A stretch of DNA of 64,000 nucleotides. Source: Dyella psychrodurans (lineage in GTDB: Bacteria > Pseudomonadota > Gammaproteobacteria > Xanthomonadales > Rhodanobacteraceae). Location: positions 124,001 through 188,000 of the forward strand of contig NZ_QRBF01000001.1 of assembly GCF_003363265.1 (NCBI RefSeq), written 5' to 3'. Shown here one piece after another: positions 28,491-36,667 of the stretch. Under the pieces are notes generated by a model, which saw only the letters and a program-made list of their open reading frames with translations, was not told where the DNA came from and did no database searches. Each line of letters begins with the position of its first letter. Within the stretch, counting starts at the first letter, position 1. A program made the translations under genes and the position numbers.

Positions 28491-28523
28491 ATATCCACTT
28501 TGGTACGATCAGATATAACCACT
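28491..28523 (+). promoter_or_regulatory. Direct repeat, likely MocR operator
   Basis: Two direct repeats, ATATCCACT and ATATAACCACT, start 22 bp apart in the divergent region 15 bp before the MocR start. MocR proteins typically bind direct repeats of this kind, so autoregulation is likely; this is inference. Confidence 0.5.
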
Positions 28524-28537
28524 CGCAGGTGTGTGCC

Positions 28538-30019
28538 ATGAAACGGATCGCCGCCAGTTTCCTGCCGCCTATCGCCCTGGACGCCTATAGTGGCGTTCCC
28601 ATGTACGACCAGCTATCCGAGTGGTTCCGTCGCGCCATCATCGACGGCCACCTGCACGCGGGGCAGCGCGTGCCGTCCACGCGCAATCTCGCCAGGGAGC
28701 TGAACATTTCGCGCGTGCCGGTGCTCAGTGCCTACGAGCAACTGTTCGCGGAGGGTTATCTGGAGACCTTCGTCGGGGCGGGAACATGCGTGGCTAAATC
28801 GATTCCGGGGCAGGCGATAAAGTCCGCGGCCGCGGAAGGCCGGAGCAAGTCGCCCCAAACGGTCGCGCAAAAGGCGCCGCGCCGAATCTCCCAGCGTGTG
28901 GATACGCTCCAGACGCCGCCGCAAACCTGGGCCAATACGCAGGGCGCATTTCGCATGGGCGTGCCGGCGCTCGATCATTTTCCGGTGAATGCCTGGTCGA
29001 AGCTGGTGAACCGGCATTCGCGCAAGCCGCCGATCGATCAGATGATCTACGGCGATCCGATGGGCTACCCGCCGCTGCGCGAAGCCATCGCCGCGTACCT
29101 GGGTACGGTGCGCGCCGTGCGCTGCGATGCCGAACAGATCCTGATCACCACCGGCTCGCAACAAGGCCTGCAGATTTGCGCCAACGTGCTGCTGGAAGCG
29201 GGGGCGCCGGTATGGATCGAGGACCCCGGTTATCCCGGCGCACGGCAGGCGTGCAGGACCATCGGCGCCGAGCTCATTCCTGTGCCCGTGGATGAAGAGG
29301 GCCTCAACGTGGCCGAAGGCATCCGCCTCTGTGGCGATGCACGGGCTGTGTACATAACGCCGTCGCACCAGTTTCCCTTGGGCTGCACGATGAGCGCCGC
29401 GCGGCGACTGCAGTTACTCAGTTGGGCGTCACGCAGCGGAGCGTGGATCATCGAGGACGACTACGACAGCGAATACCGCTTCGGCGGGCGCCCTATTGCG
29501 TCCCTGCAGGGCATGGATACCGACGATCGCGTGATTTACGTCGGGACCTTCAGCAAGGTGATGTTTCCTTCGGTGCGCATCGGTTACGTGGTGATTCCGA
29601 AGGACCTCGTGTCCGCCTTCGCGCGCGTGCGCGACGCCTTCGATACGTTCTCGTCCATGCTGTACCAGGTGGTGCTGACCGACTTCATCGGCGAGGGGCA
29701 CTTCGCGCGGCACATCAAGCGCATGCGCGCGCTCTACTCGGAACGACGGTCGGTGCTGCGGGAAGCCATCGCCAAATACGCAGGCGGCAAGCTCGAGCCC
29801 ATCGGTACCGATGCGGGCATGCAGCTCACCACGCTGCTCGCGCCTGGCGTCGACGACGTGGGCATCTCCATCGCCTCCGCCAAGATCGGCGTTGCGGCGC
29901 GGCCGTTGTCCATTTCCTATTTGAAGGCGCCCCCGCGCGGAGGCTTGATCCTCGGCTATTCCAACGTCAATGTGCACGAGATTCGCGAAAGCATGCGCAA
30001 GCTCGCGACGTGCCTCTGA
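28538..30019 (+). CDS. MocR/PdxR-type regulator, GntR HTH plus aminotransferase domain
   Basis: The 493-aa product has an N-terminal GntR winged helix (VPMYDQLSEWFRRAIIDGHL...VPSTRNLARELNISR) and a C-terminal fold-type I PLP domain (about residues 130-490) with the Lys in GTFSKVMFPSVRIGY. MocR regulators sense PLP or amino-acid derivatives. It is divergent from the DUF1579-like/barrel pair, which may be its target. Confidence 0.9.
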   Translation: MKRIAASFLPPIALDAYSGVPMYDQLSEWFRRAIIDGHLHAGQRVPSTRNLARELNISRVPVLSAYEQLFAEGYLETFVGAGTCVAKSIPGQAIKSAAAEGRSKSPQTVAQKAPRRISQRVDTLQTPPQTWANTQGAFRMGVPALDHFPVNAWSKLVNRHSRKPPIDQMIYGDPMGYPPLREAIAAYLGTVRAVRCDAEQILITTGSQQGLQICANVLLEAGAPVWIEDPGYPGARQACRTIGAELIPVPVDEEGLNVAEGIRLCGDARAVYITPSHQFPLGCTMSAARRLQLLSWASRSGAWIIEDDYDSEYRFGGRPIASLQGMDTDDRVIYVGTFSKVMFPSVRIGYVVIPKDLVSAFARVRDAFDTFSSMLYQVVLTDFIGEGHFARHIKRMRALYSERRSVLREAIAKYAGGKLEPIGTDAGMQLTTLLAPGVDDVGISIASAKIGVAARPLSISYLKAPPRGGLILGYSNVNVHEIRESMRKLATCL

Positions 30020-30034
30020 TCGGCGCTCCGGGCA

Positions 30035-30064
30035 ACAAAAAAGCCGGCTTTCGGGCCGGCTTTT
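30035..30064. terminator. Bidirectional terminator at the chromosome-element border
   Basis: A stem AAGCCGGC / GCCGGCTT with loop TTTCGG is flanked by an A-run on the left and a T-run on the right, so it can serve both the MocR gene and the original minus-strand tRNA-Pro gene. Confidence 0.85.
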
Positions 30065-30076
30065 CCAAGAAACATT

Positions 30077-30121
30077 TGGTCGGGGTGACATGATTCGAAC
30101 ATGCGACTTCTACGTCCCGAA
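30077..30121 (-). tRNA. 3' fragment of tRNA-Pro(CGG), attachment site
   Basis: Read on the minus strand, these 45 nt give the anticodon loop TTCGGGA, the 3' anticodon stem CGTAG, the variable loop, the T arm (GCATG TTCGAAT CATGT), the acceptor CACCCCG and an encoded CCA. The D arm and 5' acceptor strand are absent: identity stops just past the anticodon loop and AT-rich sequence follows. It is therefore a displaced 3' end produced by integration, not a working tRNA gene. The intact copy is expected at the other element end. Confidence 0.85.
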
Positions 30122-30254
30122 TGTAAATATATTTACTACGAAACACCATGAAATAAGCCATTCGGTGACGGCACTTGCTTTGTGGGGACACCATCGGGGA
30201 CACTGTTCGCAGCGCGGAGGCGTGGGGCCACCGCACCACCAGGACGTGTCGACT

Positions 30255-31835
30255 ATGGCATCAGGCACCCCCAAGAAAAAGGCGGCTGCGGCTGCTCCCA
30301 AGATGGCCCGCGGTGTTGATCTGCGCCCCAACGCGTACCGTTTCCGCCATCGCATCGACGTGACTGAGGACGGCCGTACAAAAAAGAAAACGGTCAACTT
30401 CGTTAACTACCCATTCCTGGACGAGGCGGCGTGCCGGGCGGCCGGCCTGCCCAACGATGACCCGCGGTGGCCTTCAAACGCGCTGGCCCAGGCCAATGAG
30501 TATTCCCGCGTCTACTGGCGGGACCTCAACCTGCCGCAGCCGGAGGAGCGACCGATCAAAGGCACCCTTCGGGAGTGGCTTGAACGGTATCGCGATGAGG
30601 ACCTCCACGGTCACCTGTATGGAGACCCCGCCAAGCCAGCGCCCTTCGCGCAGGCCGAACGTTCGGACAATGGACGCACGCACGACGCGGGGCAGATCGA
30701 CACGCTCATGCGCATGGGCGGTTTCGTGGTCCCAGGGGAGGAGGAGCGCCGCCGGACCAATCCTCGGGCGGCGAAGATGCTCGACAAGAACCGTCCGCTC
30801 TTTTACCCGGAGGTCCGGGACGTCCTCAACACGGAGGTGTCCCGCCTGGGCAAATCCCATTGTCGTGTTTTGCTGGACCGCTGGGCGGGAGGCAAGGGAG
30901 CGCCCTCCACCAAGCGCCGATTCCGGACGAACCTGATGGCGTGCATGGTGTACCACCGCGACCACTACGACATGGCGTCGTCCGAGGAGTGGTTGAAGGT
31001 TCCCATCTCCGATGACGGCCGAAAGCCCGCAGCGCGGGCCCTGACCACCAGCGAGTGGCGGACGATCGAGACCCAACTCAATGAGATGAATCTGCACCCG
31101 CACACGCGCGCGTGCCTATTGTTCATTCGTTGGACCGGTCTCCGACGCGGTGAAGCATGCAAAATGCGGTGGGAGAACATCTCTTGGCCCAAGGTGCGCG
31201 GCGCGGTGCCCACCGTGCGCCTGGAACGCACCAAGGCCCGGCGCGGTGTGTACCGGGAACGTGTCGTGCCCATCCCCGAAGCCGCCGAATCCGCTCTTCG
31301 GGCGTTGGTGACGGACGCCAACGGGCAGATCCGTCCATGGCCGAAATCCGGCTGGGTGTTCCCGGCTCCCCAAGATCCCAGCGCGCATATCGCGGGAACA
31401 ACTGTCTATCAGGGCTTTATCAGCGTGTTCGGCACGCGCGGGCGCAAGGGGATGTCCATCCGGGACAGTCGGATCGGTGTCCCGCGTGCAGCCCCGCACC
31501 ACCTGCGTCACACCGCGGCCACGGAGATGAGTGTCTACATCAGCGAACAGCAAATGATGGAACTCTTCGGCTGGACCGATCCCGAAATGCTCAACCGGTA
31601 CCGCCATCAGGCGGAGCATCTGGGTCTCCTCGTGCGCGACGCCCACAACAACCTGCGCAGCGCCGCGGAGATGAAAAAGGCCGAGGACATGGTCGACTTC
31701 TTCAAGGGGATGTCCGAAGCGGACCGCGAACGCATCATGGCCCGCATGGCCGTGGTGATGGCCGAGGAGGCCGCTGCCAAAATCCAGCAGCGGAAGGGGC
31801 CGAGCGCGAAGGCCCCCAAAAGTCGCAAAACCTGA
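30255..31835 (+). CDS. Tyrosine recombinase (integrase) of the element
   Basis: The 526-aa product has the tyrosine-recombinase catalytic set: Arg in WTGLRRGEACKMRW (about residue 297), HHLRHTAATEM (about 415-425), and the nucleophile Tyr in MLNRYRHQ (about 449), preceded by LFGWTD. The N-terminal half holds arm and core-binding regions. It lies about 135 bp inside the tRNA fragment. The ATG at 30,255 is taken; a GTG 9 bp upstream is an alternative. Confidence 0.92.
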   Translation: MASGTPKKKAAAAAPKMARGVDLRPNAYRFRHRIDVTEDGRTKKKTVNFVNYPFLDEAACRAAGLPNDDPRWPSNALAQANEYSRVYWRDLNLPQPEERPIKGTLREWLERYRDEDLHGHLYGDPAKPAPFAQAERSDNGRTHDAGQIDTLMRMGGFVVPGEEERRRTNPRAAKMLDKNRPLFYPEVRDVLNTEVSRLGKSHCRVLLDRWAGGKGAPSTKRRFRTNLMACMVYHRDHYDMASSEEWLKVPISDDGRKPAARALTTSEWRTIETQLNEMNLHPHTRACLLFIRWTGLRRGEACKMRWENISWPKVRGAVPTVRLERTKARRGVYRERVVPIPEAAESALRALVTDANGQIRPWPKSGWVFPAPQDPSAHIAGTTVYQGFISVFGTRGRKGMSIRDSRIGVPRAAPHHLRHTAATEMSVYISEQQMMELFGWTDPEMLNRYRHQAEHLGLLVRDAHNNLRSAAEMKKAEDMVDFFKGMSEADRERIMARMAVVMAEEAAAKIQQRKGPSAKAPKSRKT

Positions 31836-31852
31836 CGGGCTCAGGACGCCCC

Positions 31853-31880
31853 TTGCCGGGCGGCCCTGATCTGCTTGACT
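31853..31880 (+). promoter_or_regulatory. Promoter of the ankyrin gene at 31,912
   Basis: TTGCCG (31,853) and TTGACT (31,875) are separated by 16 bp and lie 31 nt before the GTG start. This is the element-wide layout. Confidence 0.6.
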
Positions 31881-31911
31881 GAGTGGACCTCGAACCACCC
31901 AGGAGCCCGTC

Positions 31912-32658
31912 GTGGCCGATCTCTTCAGCGACATTTTCCCGGAGTCCCACGCCGCACCCGATGCGGCACACGCGGCTCCCACGGCCCCCGTGCCGCCGCC
32001 GCGGGCCGTGACGCCCCTGTCCGAGGACGGACCGATCCTGCCCTTGGATCGGGAGGATCACAACGAGATGCTAAACGAACTGGGATGGCTCGATCAGGAG
32101 GTGTCCTACGGCGCTGAAATCACGCGGGACGACGCCAACACCCTGCGGGAATACCTGGGGGTGGTCGACACCTCCAACACCAGGCATCTCGACCCCGACG
32201 GCGCCGAGCCCCTCGCGCAACTCGCCCGCATGCCCCTGCATTACGATCAGAACATCGGTGTTCGCGACAGCGCCCTGCGTGTGATGCTTGAGCGGGGCGC
32301 CGATCCCTGGGCCACCGACGATCAGGGCCGGACCGCGTTGCACGGATCCGACAGCGCGGCCGTCAAAGTCCTTCTCGAAGCGATCCACGACCAGGACCGA
32401 CAGGCGTACCTCGACTGGCAGGATCGCGACGGGTCCACCGCGCTGCACGCCGCCGCCGAACGGCACGACGGTCCCGCGATCGACGCCTTGTGCACGGCCG
32501 GCGCCGACGCCACGGTGCGCGACATCCGAAGTGAGACCGCGACCGAGCGGGCCCAGCGCACCCAGGGGCCCCAAGCGCAGATCGACCGGCTGGGCGACCA
32601 CGAGGTCGCCTCCACCCATATTCGGACGCACACGCGTCGCGCCGGTCGCTGCATGTGA
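31912..32658 (+). CDS. Ankyrin-repeat protein
   Basis: This 248-aa protein has ankyrin-type repeats in its second half (MLERGADPWATDDQGRTALH, LDWQDRDGSTALHAAAERHD, LCTAGADATVRDI). The first 60 residues are Pro/Ala-rich. It ends THTRRAGRCM, a weak version of the RRxM tail found in other element proteins. The start is a GTG with AGGAG upstream. It probably mediates a protein contact; no partner can be named. Confidence 0.75.
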   Translation: MADLFSDIFPESHAAPDAAHAAPTAPVPPPRAVTPLSEDGPILPLDREDHNEMLNELGWLDQEVSYGAEITRDDANTLREYLGVVDTSNTRHLDPDGAEPLAQLARMPLHYDQNIGVRDSALRVMLERGADPWATDDQGRTALHGSDSAAVKVLLEAIHDQDRQAYLDWQDRDGSTALHAAAERHDGPAIDALCTAGADATVRDIRSETATERAQRTQGPQAQIDRLGDHEVASTHIRTHTRRAGRCM

Positions 32659-32776
32659 CCAACCGCACAGCCTGGCGCGGTGCGGGCCGCGTGTGGCGCC
32701 GGGGAGGATCCGTGCCCACCCCAGATCCCGCGGTTCTCGTTATCACCATGAGGGCGTTCCCACCGGAGTGTCCGCC

Positions 32777-33034
32777 ATGGCCGTTCGCAAGCAGCAACGC
32801 ACCTTCCTCGAAACGCTCCGAGCCGCCGGCGTCACCGTCGATGCCGTCCGGCTCAACGGGCGGGGCCACATAGAAGCCCAGGTCACCTACAACGGCCATC
32901 GCACACGATTCGTGGCGCCCGCGACCCCCAGCGACTGGCGGGGCGTGCGCAACAAGGCCGCCGAAGTCCGCCGCTGGATCCGATCCTGCGCGCCCGCCCC
33001 GAGCGCTGGGGCAGGGGCGGCTCCGGTCCGCTAA
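32777..33034 (+). CDS. Small protein, possibly HicA-like fold
   Basis: The 85-aa product reads as one compact domain with the C-terminal pattern TPSDWRGVRNKAAEVRRWI, which I associate with short proteins of unknown role in phages and plasmids. The spacing of its strands resembles HicA/dsRBD-like folds, but the catalytic His of HicA is not clearly placed. No antitoxin-like gene is adjacent, so a toxin role is not supported. Confidence 0.55.
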   Translation: MAVRKQQRTFLETLRAAGVTVDAVRLNGRGHIEAQVTYNGHRTRFVAPATPSDWRGVRNKAAEVRRWIRSCAPAPSAGAGAAPVR

Positions 33035-33068
33035 GATCGGCGTCAGGATTCCACCCAGCGGAGGCGCC

Positions 33069-33995
33069 ATGGGGCGCGTCACGATCGGCACGGCCTCCTG
33101 GACCGACAAGTCCCTCATCGCGTGCAAACGCTTCTACCCGAAGGGCTGCTCCAGCGCCGAAGATCGGCTGCGTTACTACGCCAGCCGTTTCCCGATGGTG
33201 GAGGTGGACTCTTCGTATTACGCGATGCCCAGCGAGCGGAACTCACAACTGTGGGCGGAACGCACGCCCGATGACTTCACCTTCAATGTGAAGGCGTTTC
33301 GACTCTTCACGGGCCACCAAACACCCATGGTGGCGCTGCCCAAGGACGTGCAGCAGGACATGGCTCCGTACTTTGCGACCAAGAAGAACTTGTACTACAA
33401 GGATACGCCGCCCGAGATTCGCGACGTGCTCTGGCAGCGGTTCGAGCGGGCGCTGCAGCCGCTGCGCGCCGCCAACAAACTGGTCGCGGTTCATTTTCAG
33501 TTTCCGCCCTGGGTGACCCCGGTGCGCAAAGCCTTCGATCACATCATCGAATGCCGCGAGCGGTTGGCCGACTACACCCTATCCACCGAGTTCCGCCTGG
33601 CCGCGTGGTTCGACGACGAGCACCGCGACGCCACACTGGCGTTCGAACGCCAGCACCAACTGACCCATGTGGTGCTGGACATGCCCCAGGGCTTTGCCAA
33701 CTCGATTCCTCCCATCTGGGAGGTCACCAACCCCGCACTGGCGATCGTCCGCTTCCACGGCCGCAACACCGCCACGTGGGACGTGAAGGGGCAGACCGCC
33801 GCATCGGACCGGTTTGACTACGATTACTCGGACGATGAACTGCGCTCCTTCGCTGAGCCCATCCGCCGTCTCGCGGATCGGGCCGATCGTGTCCAAGGAA
33901 TCTTCAACAACAACAACGAAGACCAAGGGCAGCGCAACGCCGAATCCCTGACGCGGTTTGTTGGCGACCTGTTCCCTGCGACGGGTGTCCGCTGA
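33069..33995 (+). CDS. DUF72-family protein
   Basis: The 308-aa product matches the DUF72 TIM-barrel family: GTASWTDKSL at the start, FPMVEVDSSYYAMPSE, then FTFNVKAFRLFTGH, VVLDMPQGF and VRFHGRN. The biochemical role of the family is not established. The start follows GGAGGCGCC. It is the first gene of a group with the MT-A70 methyltransferase. Confidence 0.9.
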   Translation: MGRVTIGTASWTDKSLIACKRFYPKGCSSAEDRLRYYASRFPMVEVDSSYYAMPSERNSQLWAERTPDDFTFNVKAFRLFTGHQTPMVALPKDVQQDMAPYFATKKNLYYKDTPPEIRDVLWQRFERALQPLRAANKLVAVHFQFPPWVTPVRKAFDHIIECRERLADYTLSTEFRLAAWFDDEHRDATLAFERQHQLTHVVLDMPQGFANSIPPIWEVTNPALAIVRFHGRNTATWDVKGQTAASDRFDYDYSDDELRSFAEPIRRLADRADRVQGIFNNNNEDQGQRNAESLTRFVGDLFPATGVR

Positions 33996-34260
33996 CCCAC
34001 ACCGGGGCCCAAGGGCCCGCGCCTGCTCGCCCCAGGCCAACTGTTATCGACAACACATCTCCGGAACTGGGGCCCGGACGGTCCGCTTGCCTGATCGGCT
34101 CCTCTCCGGTTCCCTGTCGGCACTCAACACGCATCGCAACCACTGACACCGAATCGCCATGCGCTGACGACACGTCCCTGCCGGCCACCCGGCGAACCAA
34201 CCTCCGGTCGGGTGGAGGACGACCCGCACTGCGGGACCGCCTCCCACCTGGACCATCGCC
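33996..34260 (+). other. Intergenic region before the MT-A70 gene
   Basis: It begins with the junction repeat CCACACCGGGGCCCAAGGGC directly after the DUF72 stop codon. I see no reliable coding frame and no match to the common promoter layout. The MT-A70 gene may be read through from the DUF72 gene. Confidence 0.5.
33997..34016 (+). repeat. Junction repeat, copy 1
   Basis: CCACACCGGGGCCCAAGGGC starts 2 nt after the DUF72 stop codon. It belongs to a family with the consensus CCACACCNGGGCCCAAGCGC found at gene junctions of the element. Confidence 0.7.
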
Positions 34261-34974
34261 ATGGCCCGTCGCGCCGCTGACTCCGCACCACCACCCCGAG
34301 CCGCTATCGCGGGCGCCACGATCACCGCGGACGGCCGGTTCGCTCAAAGCGATCCGATCGACGCCACGATCGCCAACCTGCGCGCCTTCACCGCCCAGAA
34401 CGGTAAAGCGGCGCTGCTCTACTGGGATCCGCCGTGGGGCTATGGCGAGCGCGGACCCGAATCCTCCAAAGATTGGGCCATCGATCCCTCTCAGCACTAT
34501 CCGCTGATCCCCGACAGCCAACTGCGTGCCCTCACGCGCAGCGCGGTCAAGGAGTGCTGCTCGTACAACGCCGTCATGGCCTTGTGGGCGCCCAACAGCC
34601 AGGTCGCGCTCGGTATTGATCTCATCCGCGACGCGGGGTTCGAGTTCACGACCCAGGTCACGTGGAACAAGATTCACGACACGGGCCGCCACGCGGCGTG
34701 CATGAGCAACGGCGCGGTCCGGCCCTGTTCGGAAGTGCTGCTGATCGCCAAGCGCGGCGGCGGACTCCCCCTGAAATCCCACGCGCCGCAGATCTCCTCC
34801 GTGGTGATCGCTCAGCGCGGTGCGCACAGCGCCAAGCCCGAGATCATCCGCGAGTGGTTGACCCGCGCCTACGACACCGATCGACGCATCGAACTCTTCT
34901 CGCGCACCCCGCGCAGCGGCTGGATGACCTGGGGCAACCAGGCCGCCGCACCCCTCTCCACCATCGCCGCCTGA
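34261..34974 (+). CDS. MT-A70-family N6-adenine methyltransferase
   Basis: The 237-aa product has the catalytic DPPW motif in LLYWDPPWGYGERGP and the MT-A70 C-terminal pattern HSAKPEIIREWLTRAYDTDRRIELFSR followed by GWMTWGNQ. Phage and plasmid MT-A70 enzymes usually methylate DNA adenine, often to evade restriction. The gene lies just before an HTH gene and close to an ArdC-like gene. Confidence 0.88.
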   Translation: MARRAADSAPPPRAAIAGATITADGRFAQSDPIDATIANLRAFTAQNGKAALLYWDPPWGYGERGPESSKDWAIDPSQHYPLIPDSQLRALTRSAVKECCSYNAVMALWAPNSQVALGIDLIRDAGFEFTTQVTWNKIHDTGRHAACMSNGAVRPCSEVLLIAKRGGGLPLKSHAPQISSVVIAQRGAHSAKPEIIREWLTRAYDTDRRIELFSRTPRSGWMTWGNQAAAPLSTIAA

Positions 34975-34985
34975 GGATTTCTCGC

Positions 34986-35564
34986 ATGGCCACGCCCAAA
35001 CGCGCCACCTCCGCTCAAGTCGCCCTCCGCAAGGAACGCGTGCTTGCGCTGCACCACGCCGGCGTCGCCCCGCGCGCCATGATCGGAATCCTGCAGGCCG
35101 AAGGCTTTGCGACCGCCAACGCGCAGACCGTCAAGCACGACCGCCAGGATCTGGGCCTGCAACAGAAGAAGTGGGACACTATCGAGCAGAGGGACGCCGC
35201 GATCGCGCGCTTGAAAGAACGTCGCGCCGCGTTGCTGAAATGGGCCGACACGCCCTGGCACAAGCGGACGAAGACGGTGACCGACTTCGCCGCCGAATAC
35301 GGCGTCAGCCCCCAGGCGATCACCAACGATCTGTGCCGCCTGAAGCGCTCGCGCTGCACGCTGCGCCGTCTCAACCGCGCCTCCGAAGCGGCGCACCTCA
35401 TCTGCGTGCTTGGGCGCGACGCGGCCTCGGTGGCCCGCACCTTCAACGTGCACGACGACACCATCCGCGCCGACGTGCGTTATCAGTTCCCCAACTGGCG
35501 CGCGTTGCGCGATCGGGCGCGTGCCGCCTGGCTCACCGCCGGCGGTGGAGGGGCGCCCTCATGA
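34986..35564 (+). CDS. Multi-HTH DNA-binding protein
   Basis: The 192-aa product has at least two helix-turn-helix segments: KTVTDFAAEYGVSPQAITND and GRDAASVARTFNVHDDTIRA, plus a possible third near the N-terminus. There is no catalytic domain. It starts 11 bp after the methyltransferase stop and overlaps the next ankyrin gene by ATGA. It is one of at least six HTH-only proteins in the element. Confidence 0.75.
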   Translation: MATPKRATSAQVALRKERVLALHHAGVAPRAMIGILQAEGFATANAQTVKHDRQDLGLQQKKWDTIEQRDAAIARLKERRAALLKWADTPWHKRTKTVTDFAAEYGVSPQAITNDLCRLKRSRCTLRRLNRASEAAHLICVLGRDAASVARTFNVHDDTIRADVRYQFPNWRALRDRARAAWLTAGGGGAPS

Positions 35565-36151
35565 GCACCACCATTGCCGACGGCCCGGTGACCGCTGTCG
35601 TCGTCTTCGATTGGACGCGCCCCTTGCCGTGGCGGCAGAGCAGCGCAGTGGCCCGCACCCAGGGCGTGCGCGAACTTCTGAAGCACATCCCGGCTGGACG
35701 CGTGGACCGCAATGGCTGGACGGCGGTGCACGCGGTGGCGCACAGCGGCAACGCGGCGTTGCTGCGCTCACTTCTGAAGCGCCACCCCGAGTTGGTCGAT
35801 GCGCAGCAAGACACCCGTGTGGGCTCGGGGCCGACCCCGTTGCACGCGGCCTTGGCCGCCATTCGTCCCGCCGAAGGCGTGATCACCGCGCTGCTGGCCG
35901 CCGGCGCGGACCCCAGGCGCCCGGGCACGATCGACATCCGAACGACGGACAACGACAGCGCGTTGCGCGCGGTGGAGCAAACTCCCCGGGATATTTGTGA
36001 GGTGCTGATGGACCAGTACCCGGCCGAACAGCCCTGTCTCGAACGCATCCGCAACCGTTTGTTGGCCGCCGAGCGCGCGCACGATCGGCGCGATCTCGAA
36101 CAGGTGGCCGCTGACGTTCGCACGCACCCAACGCGCCGCCGCGCGATGTAA
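35561..36151 (+). CDS. Ankyrin-repeat protein with RRxM tail
   Basis: This 196-aa protein carries ankyrin-type repeats (RNGWTAVHAVAHSGNAALLRSLL, GPTPLHAALAAI...LLAAGADPRRPG). Its C-terminus, AERAHDRRDLEQVA followed by a final TRRRAM, is shared with other element proteins. The start overlaps the HTH gene by 4 bp. The tail codons are followed by TAA, with no start codon of a next gene within 270 bp, so the tail is not explained by a ribosome site. Confidence 0.78.
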   Translation: MSTTIADGPVTAVVVFDWTRPLPWRQSSAVARTQGVRELLKHIPAGRVDRNGWTAVHAVAHSGNAALLRSLLKRHPELVDAQQDTRVGSGPTPLHAALAAIRPAEGVITALLAAGADPRRPGTIDIRTTDNDSALRAVEQTPRDICEVLMDQYPAEQPCLERIRNRLLAAERAHDRRDLEQVAADVRTHPTRRRAM

Positions 36152-36371
36152 GACGCCTGCTATCGCCCATCGCCGCCCGCTCGCACGAGCGGGCCGATGC
36201 CGCGTGCGCGTCCTTCCGCACACCGCCTGCAGCGGACATCCAGCACCCCCACAGCGATCACGCGGTCGACAACCGGCTCCGTCGATGCACGCATTGTCAG
36301 GTGCACCGATGCACCACACCGGGGCCTCTCAGCATCGCACCAGCGTGCGCACCTCCACACAGTTGGTCCGA
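36152..36371 (+). other. Intergenic region with junction repeat
   Basis: These 220 bp hold a copy of the junction repeat (36,313-36,325) and short direct repeats of the type GTGCACCGATGCACC. No coding frame is convincing. Confidence 0.5.
36313..36325 (+). repeat. Junction repeat, partial copy 2
   Basis: CCACACCGGGGCC matches the first 13 bases of the junction repeat family. It lies 47 bp upstream of the promoter for the 36,428 gene. Confidence 0.55.
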
Positions 36372-36399
36372 TTGACGGACGCCGCGTGCGCGCCAGTGT
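36372..36399 (+). promoter_or_regulatory. Promoter of the 36,428 gene
   Basis: TTGACG (36,372) and CAGTGT (36,394) are separated by 16 bp and lie 28 nt before the start codon, as in the other element promoters. Confidence 0.6.
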
Positions 36400-36427
36400 G
36401 TCCGTCCCGCATCCCGTGAGTTCACTC

Positions 36428-36667
36428 ATGTCCGCCGCCCTCCCGATCGAACGCGATCCTTCCCTGCGCTACGACGAACGCGCGCTCAGCCCGTCCGATG
36501 TGGCTGCCGCCGCCGAGCAAATCCGAATCGCAAAAACCAAGCACGGCTACACGTTCCACCGCCATGGCGATTCCAACCAGCCGCTGGCGCCCATCCACGT
36601 GGCGCTCGCCACCCTCGAGGCCGCTCTCGAACAGGGCCTCCCCATCCACCTGGAGATCCGGTCATGA
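36428..36667 (+). CDS. Small conserved-looking protein of unknown function
   Basis: The 79-aa product shows no domain I recognise; it has a helical middle (SPSDVAAAAEQIRIAKTKHG) and a second helix before LPIHLEIRS. It overlaps the ArdC-like gene by ATGA, so the two are coupled, and it might assist that protein. Confidence 0.65.
   Translation: MSAALPIERDPSLRYDERALSPSDVAAAAEQIRIAKTKHGYTFHRHGDSNQPLAPIHVALATLEAALEQGLPIHLEIRS

Noticed and set aside
30077-30121. A complete tRNA-Pro gene
   Set aside because: No D arm or 5' acceptor strand can be found in the following 80 bp, so it is only the 3' part.
32777-33034. A HicA toxin with partner
   Set aside because: No HicB-like gene is adjacent and the catalytic His is not clear, so a toxin-antitoxin call is not supported.
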